This document shows positions 1 to 10,734 of a stretch of 64,000 bases of DNA, piece by piece. Position numbers and translations under genes: made by a program. Numbering within the stretch: the stretch's first letter is position 1; each line of letters begins with the position of its first letter. This DNA is from Zygnema cylindricum. Lineage: Eukaryota > Streptophyta > Zygnematophyceae > Zygnematales > Zygnemataceae. Below the pieces are notes generated by a model, which saw nothing but the letters and a program-made list of their open reading frames with translations, did no database searches and was not told where the DNA came from. Where the stretch lies: assembly GCA_037447655.1 (NCBI GenBank), contig JBBHKE010002973.1, positions 1 through 64,000 on the forward strand. The letters are read 5' to 3'.

Positions 1-434
1 TATCGCCGTAAAACTTTTAACACCTGATGTCTCATTCTCAGGTTTTTGTTCATCTGCGGCCTCCGAAGGTCCAAATGACGATACCTGGTTTCCATGGCAA
101 AACCATCTCACTACAAGTTAATTTTTCCCTCATTCTCCCAACTGTAACGGCTTTAGAATTGCTAGTTATTTGTCACCTTGTCGACCCCAAAAATACGAAG
201 ATCAAATAAAGGGCGACCTTACACGAATCGAACATGTGAAATAGCATATATGTGAGAAAGGATAGATACGTAACACAAGTCTAGCTTCATAAAAAGTGCT
301 CGATGAAATCTTCAGCCAACTTGTAATTATTCTATTGGGTGGATAGCTTCTATTTTCCCTCTCTCTCCTAGTTTCCTCACTCCAAATTCTGTTGTAATAT
401 TAATCCTTGACATTTGCTAGCTTAAACCATTGCC

Positions 435-655
435 ACTGAAAGTGATTACAAAATTTACATTGCAAGTGGTTAACAATGACCGCATGTGGTTATAAACCAC
501 ACTGTAAGTGGTCATAAAATATTGCAAATGGTTGTAAACTATACTGCAAGCGGTTATAAGTTACTGCGAGAGGTAATAAACTATTGCAAGTGCTAATAAA
601 TTTCTGAAAGTAGCTATAAGTCCTCATGCAAGTGGTTGTAGATTACTGCAAAAGA
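435..655. repeat. Diverged minisatellite in synthetase intron 3
   Basis: About eight imperfect units of roughly 25-30 bp, each resembling actgcaagtggttataa, lie in direct orientation. They sit in the intron following exon 3 of the aspartyl-tRNA synthetase gene. The rest of 1-702 shows no recognisable exon. Confidence 0.6.
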
Positions 656-702
656 AAAAACCGATACAAGTAGAATGATAGAAAAAGTAGCAAGTGACTG
701 AC

Positions 703-3118
703 CGCAGTCGCACCTCCTCACGTATGACCTCCTCTTTGTCATCCGGAGCAGTCACCAAAAATGGAAGGGCTTTACGAACTACATTTAACACTTCAATGGA
801 CTCAGCCTCCACCTGTACAAACCTCCCTACACAGAGCACACAGAATACAAGGTGAGAATTATAATAGCACACCTCCTAGCCTGAAAGGCAATAACCATAA
901 GAGATAGGATGGTGGAAACGGATAATACAAAGCGAGTTTAAAAGAAGAAAAGAAACTGTAATGACAGTGTATTAGCAAAAGATGACATCCAACTTAGACT
1001 TGGCTGTGTTAAAAGCATTGTAATTGGGGGAAAACAACTCCATTGTGTATCATAAATAGTCCGAATCACACATATTTTCTGTGATCGACACAAGTATTTT
1101 CAGTATTGTTCAAACAAAAACATAAACTCTATCAATACTGTCCCCATGTACATGAGTTAGGATTCCCATTTTTCCATCGTACTAACAGTCTTTCACGACT
1201 AATTATGATACAGGGTGTCACCCTTGGGAACAAAGAACACAAGTTCAACACTCTACCCCATAAGAGCTTGGAATAATCTCTTAGAATTAGCTGGTAATTG
1301 AGTCCACATTAATTTGTATGTAAGTTTCCAATCATTGTGATTCATAATGACTTATGCACTACCCTTTTAATCCACATCAGAGTTAATGACGCTAATTCGT
1401 GTGAGGGTTTTTTACCCGGGATAAAACATGAGCATAAATAACACTGTTTAGTTAAGCGGCCCATGATGAGCCACATGTCGAACATAATTTAGCAAAAGTG
1501 TTAACGCTAATAATTTATTGACTCTAATAGCAAAGGGCGGTGTAGCATAGCGAGTTGAAAAATAAAATAAAAATGACGTGTGGACGCACCTCAATGACTC
1601 CAAATGTGGAGCCCAACAGAGTCTTAACTAATTTGTGTGGCTTTTACCAATTTTGATTCATACTGACTCATGCACTACACTGCCCATAGCTACTAGAGTT
1701 AATGACTCAAATTTGAGTGCATATTTTTTTGACCCAAAAATATAAATTAGTCTTACTATTTAGTTCAGTGGCCCATAACAAGCCACACCGTGTAGCCAAT
1801 ACTAAAACAATTTAACGCTAAACATTCATGAACTCTAACAACAATGCAAGGTGTAGCGCAGAGAGGTAAAAAAAACAAAAAAAACAAACCAATAAACAAG
1901 CAAACAAACAAACATTCAAGCAAGCAAGCAAACAAACTGACAAACTAACAAACAAAAAACAAACAAACATACAAACAAACAAGCAAATAAACAAACAAAC
2001 AAATGAACAAAGTGAAGTGTGGAGGACGCACCTCAATGGCTCCAGTTGCCATTCTGGCATTCAAAACAGGGGCTGGCCGGCGTCTCACAATGCCATTGAC
2101 CGCCACCACATACTCCATTCGAACACTTTCTGCTGTCTCATGAGCTTCTGGAAAATTCAGAGGGTCTGTGGCAATCTGCATTTCAAAAAAAAGCATCCAC
2201 TAATCACCAGAGCTTCCCAAAAATGACAATTTAGACCACACGACGGTTATGAGACTGAAAACGGCACAAACAAGTTGTCACATAAGGGTTGGAAGGCTTA
2301 AGTATAAAGGGAGAATATAGGAGAAAGTCAGACATTTAAAGCTTTTGTGAGAATCAAATAAAATTTTAGTAGCAATTTATTTTTCCGTATAGACACTTGA
2401 GCACAAATAAATTCAGACACTCACTATCGTTAGCAGCAACAACTATTTTATAAATTATTCATCGCTGTTCCTATCTAAATTATTTAAATGTCAAGTATTT
2501 TGTTGTTTATTTTGCCCAAATAGCAAGTAGAAAGCACCTGTACACTCCAAAATGTTCACCAATGTTGATATACAAAACATAAAATACTAATTAAACTATT
2601 TGAATGCTCCAGTAAATTTTATTTGTTAGCTCAAAGTAGCAAGTAAGAGGCACCTGTATAATGCCGGAGTGATCTCTCAGGTTTACAAATGCTATTCCTC
2701 CATGGCTTCTTTGTGAGGAAACCCATCCACATAAATGTACTTTCTCACCAACATCAGATTCTCTCAAATTTCCGCAAAGATGTGTACGGCTTGGCCAAGT
2801 TAGAGCTCCTCCTCCTCCTCCGTCCACTTTTTCAAGATTTCCAACATTTCCATCAACAAGTGTCTCTGCAGGAAGAACAGCAATGGCAGTTTTCCTTGCC
2901 CACCTCTTTCTCCCATCCTCCTTCTTCTGCTGCTGTGGTCTCAACTCTTGCAAACCATTGCCTTCACTTACACTCGAGATTTGACTTGTAAAAGACTTCA
3001 ATGCCAGAAATTTTCTGTTTGTCTTCAGCCAGTGTCTTTCTTCTTGGCAGCATTCTGCTAATGGCCATCTTCTGGCAACAATTGAAGGCGTGAAGCGCAA
3101 AATGGAGCGCCAAGCCAT
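703..3118 (-). CDS. Organellar-type aspartyl-tRNA synthetase, first three exons (partial)
   Basis: Charges tRNA-Asp with aspartate; the N-terminal extension suggests plastid and/or mitochondrial import. Three exons are visible on the minus strand with GT-AG borders: exon 1 at 3118-2654 (155 codons), exon 2 at 2175-2032 (48 codons, phase 0) and exon 3 at 812-703 (ends phase 2). Exon 1 has a basic, acid-poor presequence of about 100 residues, then the anticodon-binding OB-fold signature RTHLCGNLRESDVGEKVHLC and HGGIAFVNLRDHSGIIQ. Exon 2 carries EYVVAVNGIVRRRP and MATGAIE. Exon 3 carries VEAESIEVLN and ends EEVRLR, just before the family's YRYLDLR motif, so the class II catalytic core lies beyond the left edge. 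I chose ATG 3118 because it opens the targeting region in frame with exon 1. Exon phases are mutually consistent and no frame break is seen. Confidence 0.88.
1300..1860. repeat. Two diverged direct copies of a MITE-like block in synthetase intron 2
   Basis: Blocks at about 1300-1550 and 1620-1860 align over most of their length, about 315 bp apart. Each contains tgcactac at the left, then gagttaatgac, a gaccc..ataaa segment, gcccat.a..agccaca, and at the right tgactctaatagcaa followed by ggtgtagc. The two ends are imperfect inverted repeats (gcactac.c against g.ggtgtagc). A related copy lies at 7770-7974, so this is a dispersed MITE-like family. Confidence 0.5.
1866..2010. repeat. (CAAA)n-type microsatellite
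   Basis: Long run of imperfect caaa/caag tetramers directly downstream (in gene orientation) of the exon 2 donor of the synthetase gene. Confidence 0.85.
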
Positions 3119-3786
3119 GGCTGGTCAGCAAGATGAAGCAAAACCGGAAAGGAACGAAAAAAATGAACCATATATGATTTCCGAAGGTTTACCTTTAACC
3201 TGGCCTTAACTTTCTTTCCAATAGCTATAAAGTGCGAAAGCAATACATGTAAAGTACAGATAGTGCAATAAACACTAAAAAGTGTGCATCTAATTCTAAC
3301 AGTGCGATGTTTAGTACAGTACTTTAGTTTAACGCACACTAGGCTAGCCAATCGGTGCCTTCAACTAACAGACAAACCCTGATTCGCAGTTCCACAGTTA
3401 CACAGTTTAAAAAACTGTTCTACAGTGCGCCCTAAAATGACATTTTATTTAGTGCGAGCACGTTTGATTAAGATGAAACAAGAAACTAAGCGTCAGTCAT
3501 CACAGGGGAAACGTGGCAAACTTTTGCGTCACTAAAAGATTATTCTCTTCGATTATTCCGTTGGCACGAACGTACGGCAAAAACGTACGGCACTCTAACC
3601 ATTTACGACAAAACTTAAAAAAGCAAAAATGAGATCATTATGCATGGGATACTATCTTAATGAAGAAATTGTCTTCTTTGAATCTTTGATACTTTGAGCT
3701 TCACCACTTTTTGCCAATACTGTACCATCTTCCCTCATCCTTCACCCATTTGTTTTCTTCTCTCTCCTCTCTTTCCGTCCTTTTCC
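3119..3786. promoter_or_regulatory. Shared intergenic region of divergent synthetase and RCC1-like genes
   Basis: The two start codons point away from each other across 668 bp, so both promoters and 5' leaders should lie here. The motif AGTGCG or AGTGCA recurs about five times between 3228 and 3456 in both contexts. No clear TATA box was assigned. The layout is seen; the promoter role is inferred. Confidence 0.5.
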
Positions 3787-6041
3787 ATGCAAGGCTGCCA
3801 GGTGCCTGCAAGGCGCTGCCTCTCTGACGCCACACGTGCGGCACTCCGGCATTCACGGATTTCTCTCCCTTTTGTCCATTCTTTCGACCGAAACTCTCAC
3901 TCAAAGACAACCACTCGTGTTTTAAGCTTCGGCGATGGCTCGCAGGGAGCTTTGGGCCATGGAACTCCTCCCTTCCGAGATTCATATGAACCAGAGGAAA
4001 TCCTAGGGCTGCCTTCTTCTGTTTCTTCCCTCGGAGCCGGCCATTATCATTCTCTCGCGGTCACAAAAGAAGGTCAAGTTTTTTCTTGGGGAAGAAATAC
4101 TGAGGGACAGCTTGGAATTCGAAAAGGATCTTCTTCTTCTTCTTGGTCTATGGGAGCTTGGGGAGAGCCAGAAATGGTTCAAGGAATGGAGGAGATGAGA
4201 GTGACATCTGTCACAGGGTCAGGAGTGGTCAGTGGAGCTGTCGCGGAGGATGGATCTCTGTGGCTATGGGGGACCTCCAAGAGAGGGCAGTTGGGGCTTG
4301 GAGAGGGAGAGACGGTGTCAAAAATGCCTCGGAAAGTTGAAGGAGCTCTGGCGTGCAAACGAGTGAAGCAGGTTAAGTTAAAAATTTTTTTTTTTTTCTT
4401 TTTAGGGTTTGCTTGCTTTTAGGGTTCGCTTTTTTTTAGGATTCGCTAGAAAGATTCATTTGGAGATGTTGCTTTTATTCTTTTCATGTCGAAGTAAAAG
4501 AAGAAGGAACATTATACCTTGGAGTTAAAACTTTTTTCGTCTTTTGAACTCGTTTGAGTTATTATGTAGTGAACACTTTTTTCATCACATTATTGTGATC
4601 CCAATGCTTTTTCAATATATTGTTTACAAACAATCAATTGCACAAAAATCATTCAATCTTCTCACACGTTGCATTCATGACAATCGTAGTAACTAATTAT
4701 TAGCTCAAACCAATCAGTAACTAAAATGGAAATCAAGTTATGGGAAAAAATGATAATGGAAATGAGGTTTCGACCACTTTATATATTAATTTTGACACTC
4801 AAACTCTCCCCAAACTAAAATTCACTAGTTATAATTTGCGTACGTACGGATGACATGGTCATTTTAGGCCGCTTAAGCAGTTAGTTTTATTAATGCTACT
4901 TTATGGTCAAAGGTCCCAAGAAAAAGGGAGGGCACCAAAATGAGGTACTATTGTTGTTGATGGTTTAGTTTTTTAACTCTTAGGGTTTAGAAGAGAATGC
5001 TTCTAGAGGCTCGTATGAATGACGAATGACAGTGACAATCAACGTAAGCAAGGAGTGAACTCTTTTATGAAACCCACACTAGAAATTTTGCCCTTTAGCC
5101 ACAAGTTGCTTAAACAAAATGTTTTTTTTTTGCTTTTTCATACGGTGATGAGGACGAGGGGAGAGAGGAATCGTTCCATACTTGTCTAAAAGAACACTTT
5201 GGCAAACTCGGATCTTGAGGAACTTAACACAGTGCCCATCCACATTTCAATATATGAATCTTATGTGGCAGCAATTGTTTACTGATTTTAACATATAAGC
5301 GTAACTTTTTATTGATGTACAGACTGTTATGGTATTTTTTTTCCTCTTTTTTTTTAACTGATGTTCACATCTATTTTGCTTCTTTTTTTGGCTGATTTTT
5401 GCTTCCTTGTCGGTGGTTTTTTTTTTCCCTCGAATTTTTGACTGCAGCATTAGGAATGAGCCACGATGGTACAAACAGGTCCTGAGCGATTTTAAACGTT
5501 TTTTGAATGTCTTCTGAACGTTTTTTGAACGTTTTTTTGAACGTTTTTTGGATGCTCTATGAACATTTGATGAACGTCTTTGGGCGTTTTTAGACCTTTT
5601 ATGAACGGGTTCTGAACCATATCCACATTTATGATGTGGAGGGTTTTTGTCCTTACGTGTGAACGTTTTTTTCGCCTTACCCTTGAGCTCATAAAGCCCT
5701 CCTCCCCTCTCAGGTCTCTCTTGGGTGGGGCCATACTGTGGCCTGTACCGCTGAAGGAGAGGTTTACTCTTGGGGTTACTCTCCGGGTGGGAGGTTGGGA
5801 TATGAAGTTCCAAAGTTGGTGGATTTAAGAGAGGAAGGAGGAGGAGGAGGAGGTGATGTTTTAGGATTAGAGAAGAGGACTTTAGAGGAGAGGAAAGCTG
5901 AGGCAGAGGAGTTTGTGAGTCGAATGATGGAGGAAGAAAAGGATATTCCTCTGGTTTGGGAACCAAAGAAGGTGGAAACGTTAAATGGGAAAAAAGTGGT
6001 TCGTGTAATTTGTGGGATGGACAACACACTTATGCTTACAG
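3787..6041 (+). CDS. RCC1-repeat family protein, first two exons (3' part missing)
   Basis: A beta-propeller protein of the RCC1/UVR8-like family, which act as scaffolds or exchange factors; the substrate cannot be told. Exon 1 (3787-4371, 195 codons) has an arginine-rich, possibly mitochondrial presequence. It then has RCC1 blades with VLSFGDGSQGALGHG, GAGHYHSLAVTKEGQVFSWG, NTEGQLG and GSLWLWGTSKRGQLGLG. Intron 1 is 4372-5713 (GT-AG). Exon 2 (5714-6041) resumes in frame with VSLGWGHTVACTAEGEVYSW and ends after VICGMDNTLMLTG at a GT donor (phase 1). I chose ATG 3787 as the first methionine of the frame; the frame is open upstream but has no ATG. The final blades were not found in the window: they lie beyond a long intron, or the gene is truncated. 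Confidence 0.85.
5495..5600. repeat. Minisatellite in RCC1-like intron 1
   Basis: Short direct repeats of the form gaacgttttttgaa, spaced about 13-15 bp, just upstream of the exon 2 acceptor. The remainder of intron 1 (4372-5494) is AT-rich and shows nothing recognisable. Confidence 0.6.
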
Positions 6042-7017
6042 GTATGGATTACAACAATCAGTATTAGAGTTGTATTAATTTTAGAGTTAATGTTTTTTTT
6101 GCCTCCCAAACTCGGATTTATCTGTGCACAAATTTTGAGTTTTCATTCAACTATTGCGGTTGAAAGTGAAGAAGCTTACCTTCTTACCTTTTGTGCCGTC
6201 ACTTTTAAACGAAAATCCGGCAACTTTGCATCTAGAGGCTTCCTGTATTCTGTAGTCCATTGGAGGACACAGAATTGCAATATAATCGAAAATGTACGGA
6301 CATTTTCGAAAAGAAACGTTGAACGTCAGAATAATTTCGCGCGTTCAGTTTGAAATTTGTACGGGCGTCTTCTTCAATTTTTTTTGAAAGAAGGCGCCAT
6401 GGAACAGAGACAAAATTACTAAAAGTGTTATCTTCGTAGCATTCGAACCCGGGTACGTTATCAGCGAAGCAAACTTTAAAGGAGGATGACAGGACTACCA
6501 TTTGGTAAAGTCGTTGAGTTCAAACGAATCTTGTCATAAAAGTTTAAAGAGCTTATTTTATTACCGCTCGTTTAACGGGAAAAACTTGCAAACTGCGTTA
6601 TATGTAATAGTTTTTTGTTTTTTTATGTACGCAATAGTACGGAAGGAAATTCATTAACGATTTTTTGCGATTTGATCAAAAGGTTCAATGCGTTTGTTAC
6701 GTATAATTCGTCACGTACGGTACGTTCGCACTAATCGCCGTGAACAACTATGGTATGAACGACGTAATGATTGTTCATCCGCAAACCTAAATTAGAATGG
6801 TGGGTTTATTTCAATGGAAGGACGAGACGTGGTACGGATTGTCAGATTTTGTAATTCTACCTATTTTAACGTTTATGTCATGACGGCGGATCCTGTACAC
6901 CTAAATCAGCGTTAAGGAGAAATGACAATTAAACATTTTTTTGACGATGGTATTGATACACAAATAAGCATCAATGACACTAATTTATTATTGATACTAA
7001 TAATTTCTTTAGTCTAA
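6042..7017. other. Non-coding stretch after RCC1-like exon 2
   Basis: No continuation of the RCC1 repeats and no transposon ends were recognised. The only structured piece is a tRNA-like segment near 6428-6512, listed separately. The words tacgg and gtacgg are frequent, as elsewhere in the window. Confidence 0.5.
6428..6512 (-). other. tRNA-like (possible SINE or tRNA pseudogene) segment
   Basis: On the minus strand GACTTTACCAAATGGTAGTC can form a D-arm-like stem (GAC/GTC). After about 40 nt, CCGGGTTCGAATGC resembles a Pol III B box (GGTTCGAAT). The acceptor stem is not convincing, so this is a relic or a chance match. Confidence 0.3.
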
Positions 7018-7766
7018 GGGTGGCGTTCCATCAGACGAAAAGTGAGGTTCTTTACAGAAATCGGGGCCTCTCCGTACCACGCCGTACCTGTTATTTTGTT
7101 TTAATATGCGAACAACATTACAAAGAATCTTGCCAATATTCTCCAAAGGTCTGGGAGGAAAGAACGACCGTTGGATATTTTTTCGCGAAGCATTCACTTC
7201 CAATGATTCTGTAAATGGTGATGTACCTCCTACCTCGAGGAGGTACATCACCATTTACATAAAAAATTGAGCCGCGACACGTTGGATAATGAATGTACGT
7301 GTCAGAACGGCAACCAACGAAAATCGAAAAATTTCGCACATGATATATGCATTAAAAAATTCAACGGAAATCTCGGAAGTGATCTCGTAACGAGCTTTCG
7401 TTGCATTATTTTTGTTACCGCCCATTCTTCACACTATTTGCGGAAGCGCTCATTCGTCACGCGAAAAAGCAGAAACCCAAAAAATAATGAGTTGGCGTCT
7501 GACAAGCATTTGCAAAGAGTACAAAGTTTGTGTGGTACTGTAGTTGCCATGTTCCGCACGTACATGGTATGCGAATGACGATTTCGAGTTGAAGCTGGTC
7601 GGTGTAAAAAATATTTGACGATTTTCAAATACGATCTTATCTTACGTGGTACCACTCTTTTTTGTAACACGTGGATTGCAGACTCTGCGCGATAGTACAC
7701 TAATCAAAATGTAGCATTTTGTAATGTTGGCCGTACGTTTACATATTTCTTGATGGAACGCCACCC
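7018..7766. mobile_element. PIF/Harbinger-like MITE, 749 bp
   Basis: Perfect 16-bp terminal inverted repeats, GGGTGGCGTTCCATCA at 7018-7033 and its complement at 7751-7766, are flanked on both sides by TAA (7015-7017 and 7767-7769). A 3-bp TAA/TTA duplication is characteristic of PIF/Harbinger elements. There is no transposase frame, so it would be non-autonomous. A perfect 22-bp palindrome sits inside it. Confidence 0.75.
7210..7259. repeat. Perfect 22-bp-arm inverted repeat inside the MITE
   Basis: Arms 7210-7231 and 7238-7259 are exact reverse complements around the 6-nt loop ACCTCG. The arm begins TGTAAATGGTGATGTACC. The surrounding element is diverged, so perfect arms are notable. Confidence 0.9.
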
Positions 7767-7769
7767 TAA

Positions 7770-7974
7770 TAACGATTCACGGTGTACACCGCCAATCGCT
7801 ATTAGAGTATATAACGCTAATTCGTTGCCCCTAAATTTTGACCCAAAAACCTGAAATAGAATTAATAACGCTTTTTTAGTAAGTGGACCATAATCTGCCA
7901 CGTCTCAGAAACTAAAATTATAATCAATAACGCTATTTTTATTTTTACGTTATTTAATCCTTAACTCTAATAGC
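7770..7974. mobile_element. MITE-like block (third copy of the intron family)
   Basis: Starts with gattcacggtgtacaccg and tcgctattagagta. It contains aacgctaatt, gacccaaaaa and gtggaccataatctgccac, and ends ttaactctaatagc, matching the layout of the blocks in the synthetase intron. The right end is interrupted by the TIR element at 7975. Confidence 0.5.
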
Positions 7975-8882
7975 TAGTGTTGTGTATCGGTAAGGATTTG
8001 CCGATAACCAATATGGACCTTTTTTCGGGTACCCGATAATCGATATATTGGTACGATATATCGCTATCGGTTTTATCGGCGATAACACCGATATCGATAA
8101 CTATCGGCGATAACTGTACGGACCGTACAGATATATGTACGGCTAGTACACTCAACTGTACGTTTTATTCCCCCAGGCGCGCCCTTCTAACAACCCCTAT
8201 CTAATGAGGTGTACCAATCAGATCGCACAAAAATTACACAAAAAGTACAGTTACACAAAAAGTACGAGGCCGCCATGAAATATGTACGGTTTTGGTACGG
8301 GTCTAGTAAAAACGATGTACCATTCACATCCGACGCCATGGCTTTGTCCCTTTCTTCCTTGGGATCCACTTGGGACCTGCCACGTGTCAATCTGTTGGCA
8401 TTTTGGCATAAGCTGCCAAAAGAGCCATTCCGGGATGTCGGCGCTCACGCTGGCCGTCCGCTCGTATTTTCTCATTCCAATTTGTCCGTTCGATTTCGGC
8501 GGCGGGCAGAATGTTATTTTGCGTTCATTGTACTTTTACCGTTCCATGTTCACCAGTTTGTCGATACAATTCCGTAAGTTCCCGTAAAATTCCTGTTCAG
8601 TTAACCAGCCAACGTTTATGTGCTGCGCTGTCCGTGATAAATCGCAGTTAAACAGAGATGGAACAGATTATTATACGTGGCATGCCACGTTATATAAAGT
8701 AAATAATTTAATACTGTATGTTATAAAGTACTATTGTATGCATACTATAATTTTTTAAGTTATCGCCGATATGGAATTTGTTGGTCTCAGACCGATATAT
8801 CGGGACCTCTGACCGTTCGATAACCGATAACTATCGGTATCGGTGTTATCGCGATAAATTTTTTACCGATACACAACACTAG
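7975..8882. mobile_element. Non-autonomous TIR element with TAGTGTTGTGTATCGG ends (hAT-like?)
   Basis: TAGTGTTGTGTATCGGTAA at 7975-7993 and its exact complement at 8863-8881 form the ends. Subterminal DNA is packed with TATCGGCGATAA-like motifs in both orientations, as expected for transposase-binding arrays. The ends and motif clusters look hAT-like, but an 8-bp direct duplication is not visible: the flanks (ctaatagc and gctattag) are inverted instead. No transposase is encoded. Right-end relics of the family occur near 14261-14279 and 33791-33810. Confidence 0.6.
8209..8480. repeat. LTR-U3-like core captured inside the TIR element
   Basis: This stretch resembles the U3 core of the group I and IV copia LTRs: gtaccaatca, a gtacgg-rich part, the G-box context GCCACGTGTCAATC at about 8382-8395, ctgccaaaa, ccattccgggatgtcggc and ggccgtccg, in the same order as in the LTRs at 23170-23260 and 32900-32990. 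Confidence 0.5.
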
Positions 8883-9045
8883 CTATTAGTTTTAATATTT
8901 TTTTCGCCACTTAAAACATATTTTCTCTGTACACTCTTGTCTGATTTTCAACTTAGAGATCGCCAATCGGAAGCTGAGAATCTTACCTTTCAATCGCAAC
9001 CGTCAGATCCACAAGTAACTCTAATAGCGATTCACGGTGTATTTC
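8883..9045. mobile_element. Second MITE arm, right of the TIR element
   Basis: Begins gctattag and ends aactctaatagcgattcacggtgta, the right-terminal sequence of the MITE-like family. Together with 7770-7974 it brackets the TIR element. Confidence 0.45.
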
Positions 9046-9072
9046 TACCAACTGAGCTACCCGTACGATGTG
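9046..9072 (-). pseudogene. 5' tRNA fragment (A-box) cut by the MITE end
   Basis: The minus strand reads GGGTAGCTCAGTTGGTAGA, a near-canonical tRNA D-arm/A box, and then runs directly into the MITE terminus. No T arm follows within tRNA distance, so at most a 5' half of a tRNA gene remains. Confidence 0.35.
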
Positions 9073-9079
9073 TACGCAA

Positions 9080-10164
9080 ACGCCTAATATCATATTTACA
9101 CGGTTATAAGCGGCGCAGTACCAAACCACCCTAGAGCGCGATACACGTGTGGAATCCAAGTGGACAATTCTCCAACGACCGGAACAAGACAATTTAACAT
9201 CTATAGACCCAAAGAACCAATGATGATAATGGCGAAAACATTGGTAGTTGTTATTGCAGTTCCCAAGGGTATAAGACATAGAAAAACCATTTTTTGTAAA
9301 CAAAGCTAATGAAGAAAAAGATAGGGATAGGAAAGAACGGTGGATACTTTCTAATGGCGATTCAATATTCTATATGAGCAGTGTGCTTGAGTGTAGGCCC
9401 GAGCTTGGCTCTTTTTCTGCAATCACGAAAAGAAATTGGAGAAAAGGAATTAATGTTTTCTCGTTGATTTTTGCGGTAAAATAAAAATAGTATGTTTCAA
9501 GAATGTGTTTTATAATTTAACATAGTATTAAACCATGTACAGAAGTGGTGGGTGACAGGGAAATAAAAAAAAGAATGAGCCAGACACAATTTCCAAGTTA
9601 CATAAAAAAATAGAAAGGAGGAGTTTGGAAGATCGTGTTCCACCATAATTCATAATTCATTTGTAATATAATTCGGATAAATCGCGGTTGGACATCGTAA
9701 TTATTCAAAAATTTAAGTGGATGATTTTGTCTTGGTGCATCAAAATTAAGAAAGTTATTTATTGGTCTTCATTACGATATCAAAATAATATAGAGAAAAA
9801 AAAGTAATGAAAGTAAAAACGATAAGAGTGAAAAAAATTGATGGAGGGAGAGGAAAAACAAATCAAAAAATAGGTGAAAGATAGGTGCGTGAAGAGAATT
9901 GAACATTGTGTCTTGATTTAATATTGTTTACGTTATTTATGTTTTGCCTTTTTTATTTCTTTAATTTTGTTTTACTTATGTTTATGATTTACATGTGAAT
10001 AAAAATAAAATTGTTGTATATAAACTTGATATAAAATGTTTTTTTTTCTTTCAATCGTTGGGTTTTTATTAACAACCTTGTAAGCATTTGCGTTTTTCCA
10101 TAACATACCATTTTAAAGATTCCACAAAAAAGATAATAAAAATGGTCTCGAAACCGAATCGATC
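9080..10164. other. AT-rich stretch, nothing recognised
   Basis: No open frame with recognisable similarity and no repeat ends were seen here. Confidence 0.5.
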
Positions 10165-10413
10165 GTGAAAAAAATCTTTAAACAAATAGGTGTTAGATGT
10201 AAGCATGACTACGCCGATCTACAATGTGGAGCGATAAGCGATACGTACAACGGAAAACAATTCAAACGCATGAGTTCGAAGTGGCTTGAAATTTGTACTA
10301 GCTTGGAAAAAACTCACGAGATGATGCTAGCTCGCTCTATAACCCTACTAATTCATTTTGCAGCTGTTAGAACAAATAGTGTTGCAAAATGGGTGAAAAT
10401 TGTTACAGAGTGA
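10165..10413 (+). other. Unassigned open frame of 82 codons
   Basis: An open frame (ATTCGATC..GTG-type upstream context, no ATG at its first codon) encodes a lysine-rich peptide with FKRMSSKWLEICTSLEKTHE. I do not recognise it, and no signal peptide or known motif is evident. The composition is less biased than the surrounding AT-rich DNA, so it may be an exon or a transposase relic. Confidence 0.15.
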
Positions 10414-10709
10414 GTTATCATATTTTCGTGAGCCTTTGCTAAGGTGGTACATGCTTCAAGCCATTTCGACTCATGTCTTTGGGTTGTTTGCCGTTGTATC
10501 CATCGCTTGCCACTCCAGATTGTCGATCAAGGTACTCACATATATATCTAATACATGTTTGTCTAACAATTCATAATTGATTGAGTTTGGGGACCATTTT
10601 TTATATCTTCCCGCGGTATCTGCAAAATGGTACAATGGTACAATGGTACACTGTGTTTTAAAAGAAACGCAAATTTTCAAAGTTGATGATAAAACCCAAT
10701 GACGAAAAA

Positions 10710-10734
10710 ATATATATATATATATATATATATA
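10710..10734. repeat. (TA)n microsatellite
   Basis: Twelve uninterrupted TA dinucleotides within AT-rich intergenic DNA. Confidence 0.9.

Noticed and set aside
1818-2060. Cys/Leu/Val-rich frame on the minus strand
   Set aside because: Translation of the (CAAA)n microsatellite in the synthetase intron.
3694-3786. Upstream extension of the RCC1-like protein from a TTG codon
   Set aside because: Plant nuclear genes start at ATG; the first ATG of the frame is 3787 and the extension is pyrimidine-rich leader.
7210-7259. Annotated microRNA precursor
   Set aside because: A perfect short hairpin inside a MITE is not enough; arms are fully complementary and the loop is very short, unlike typical plant MIR genes.
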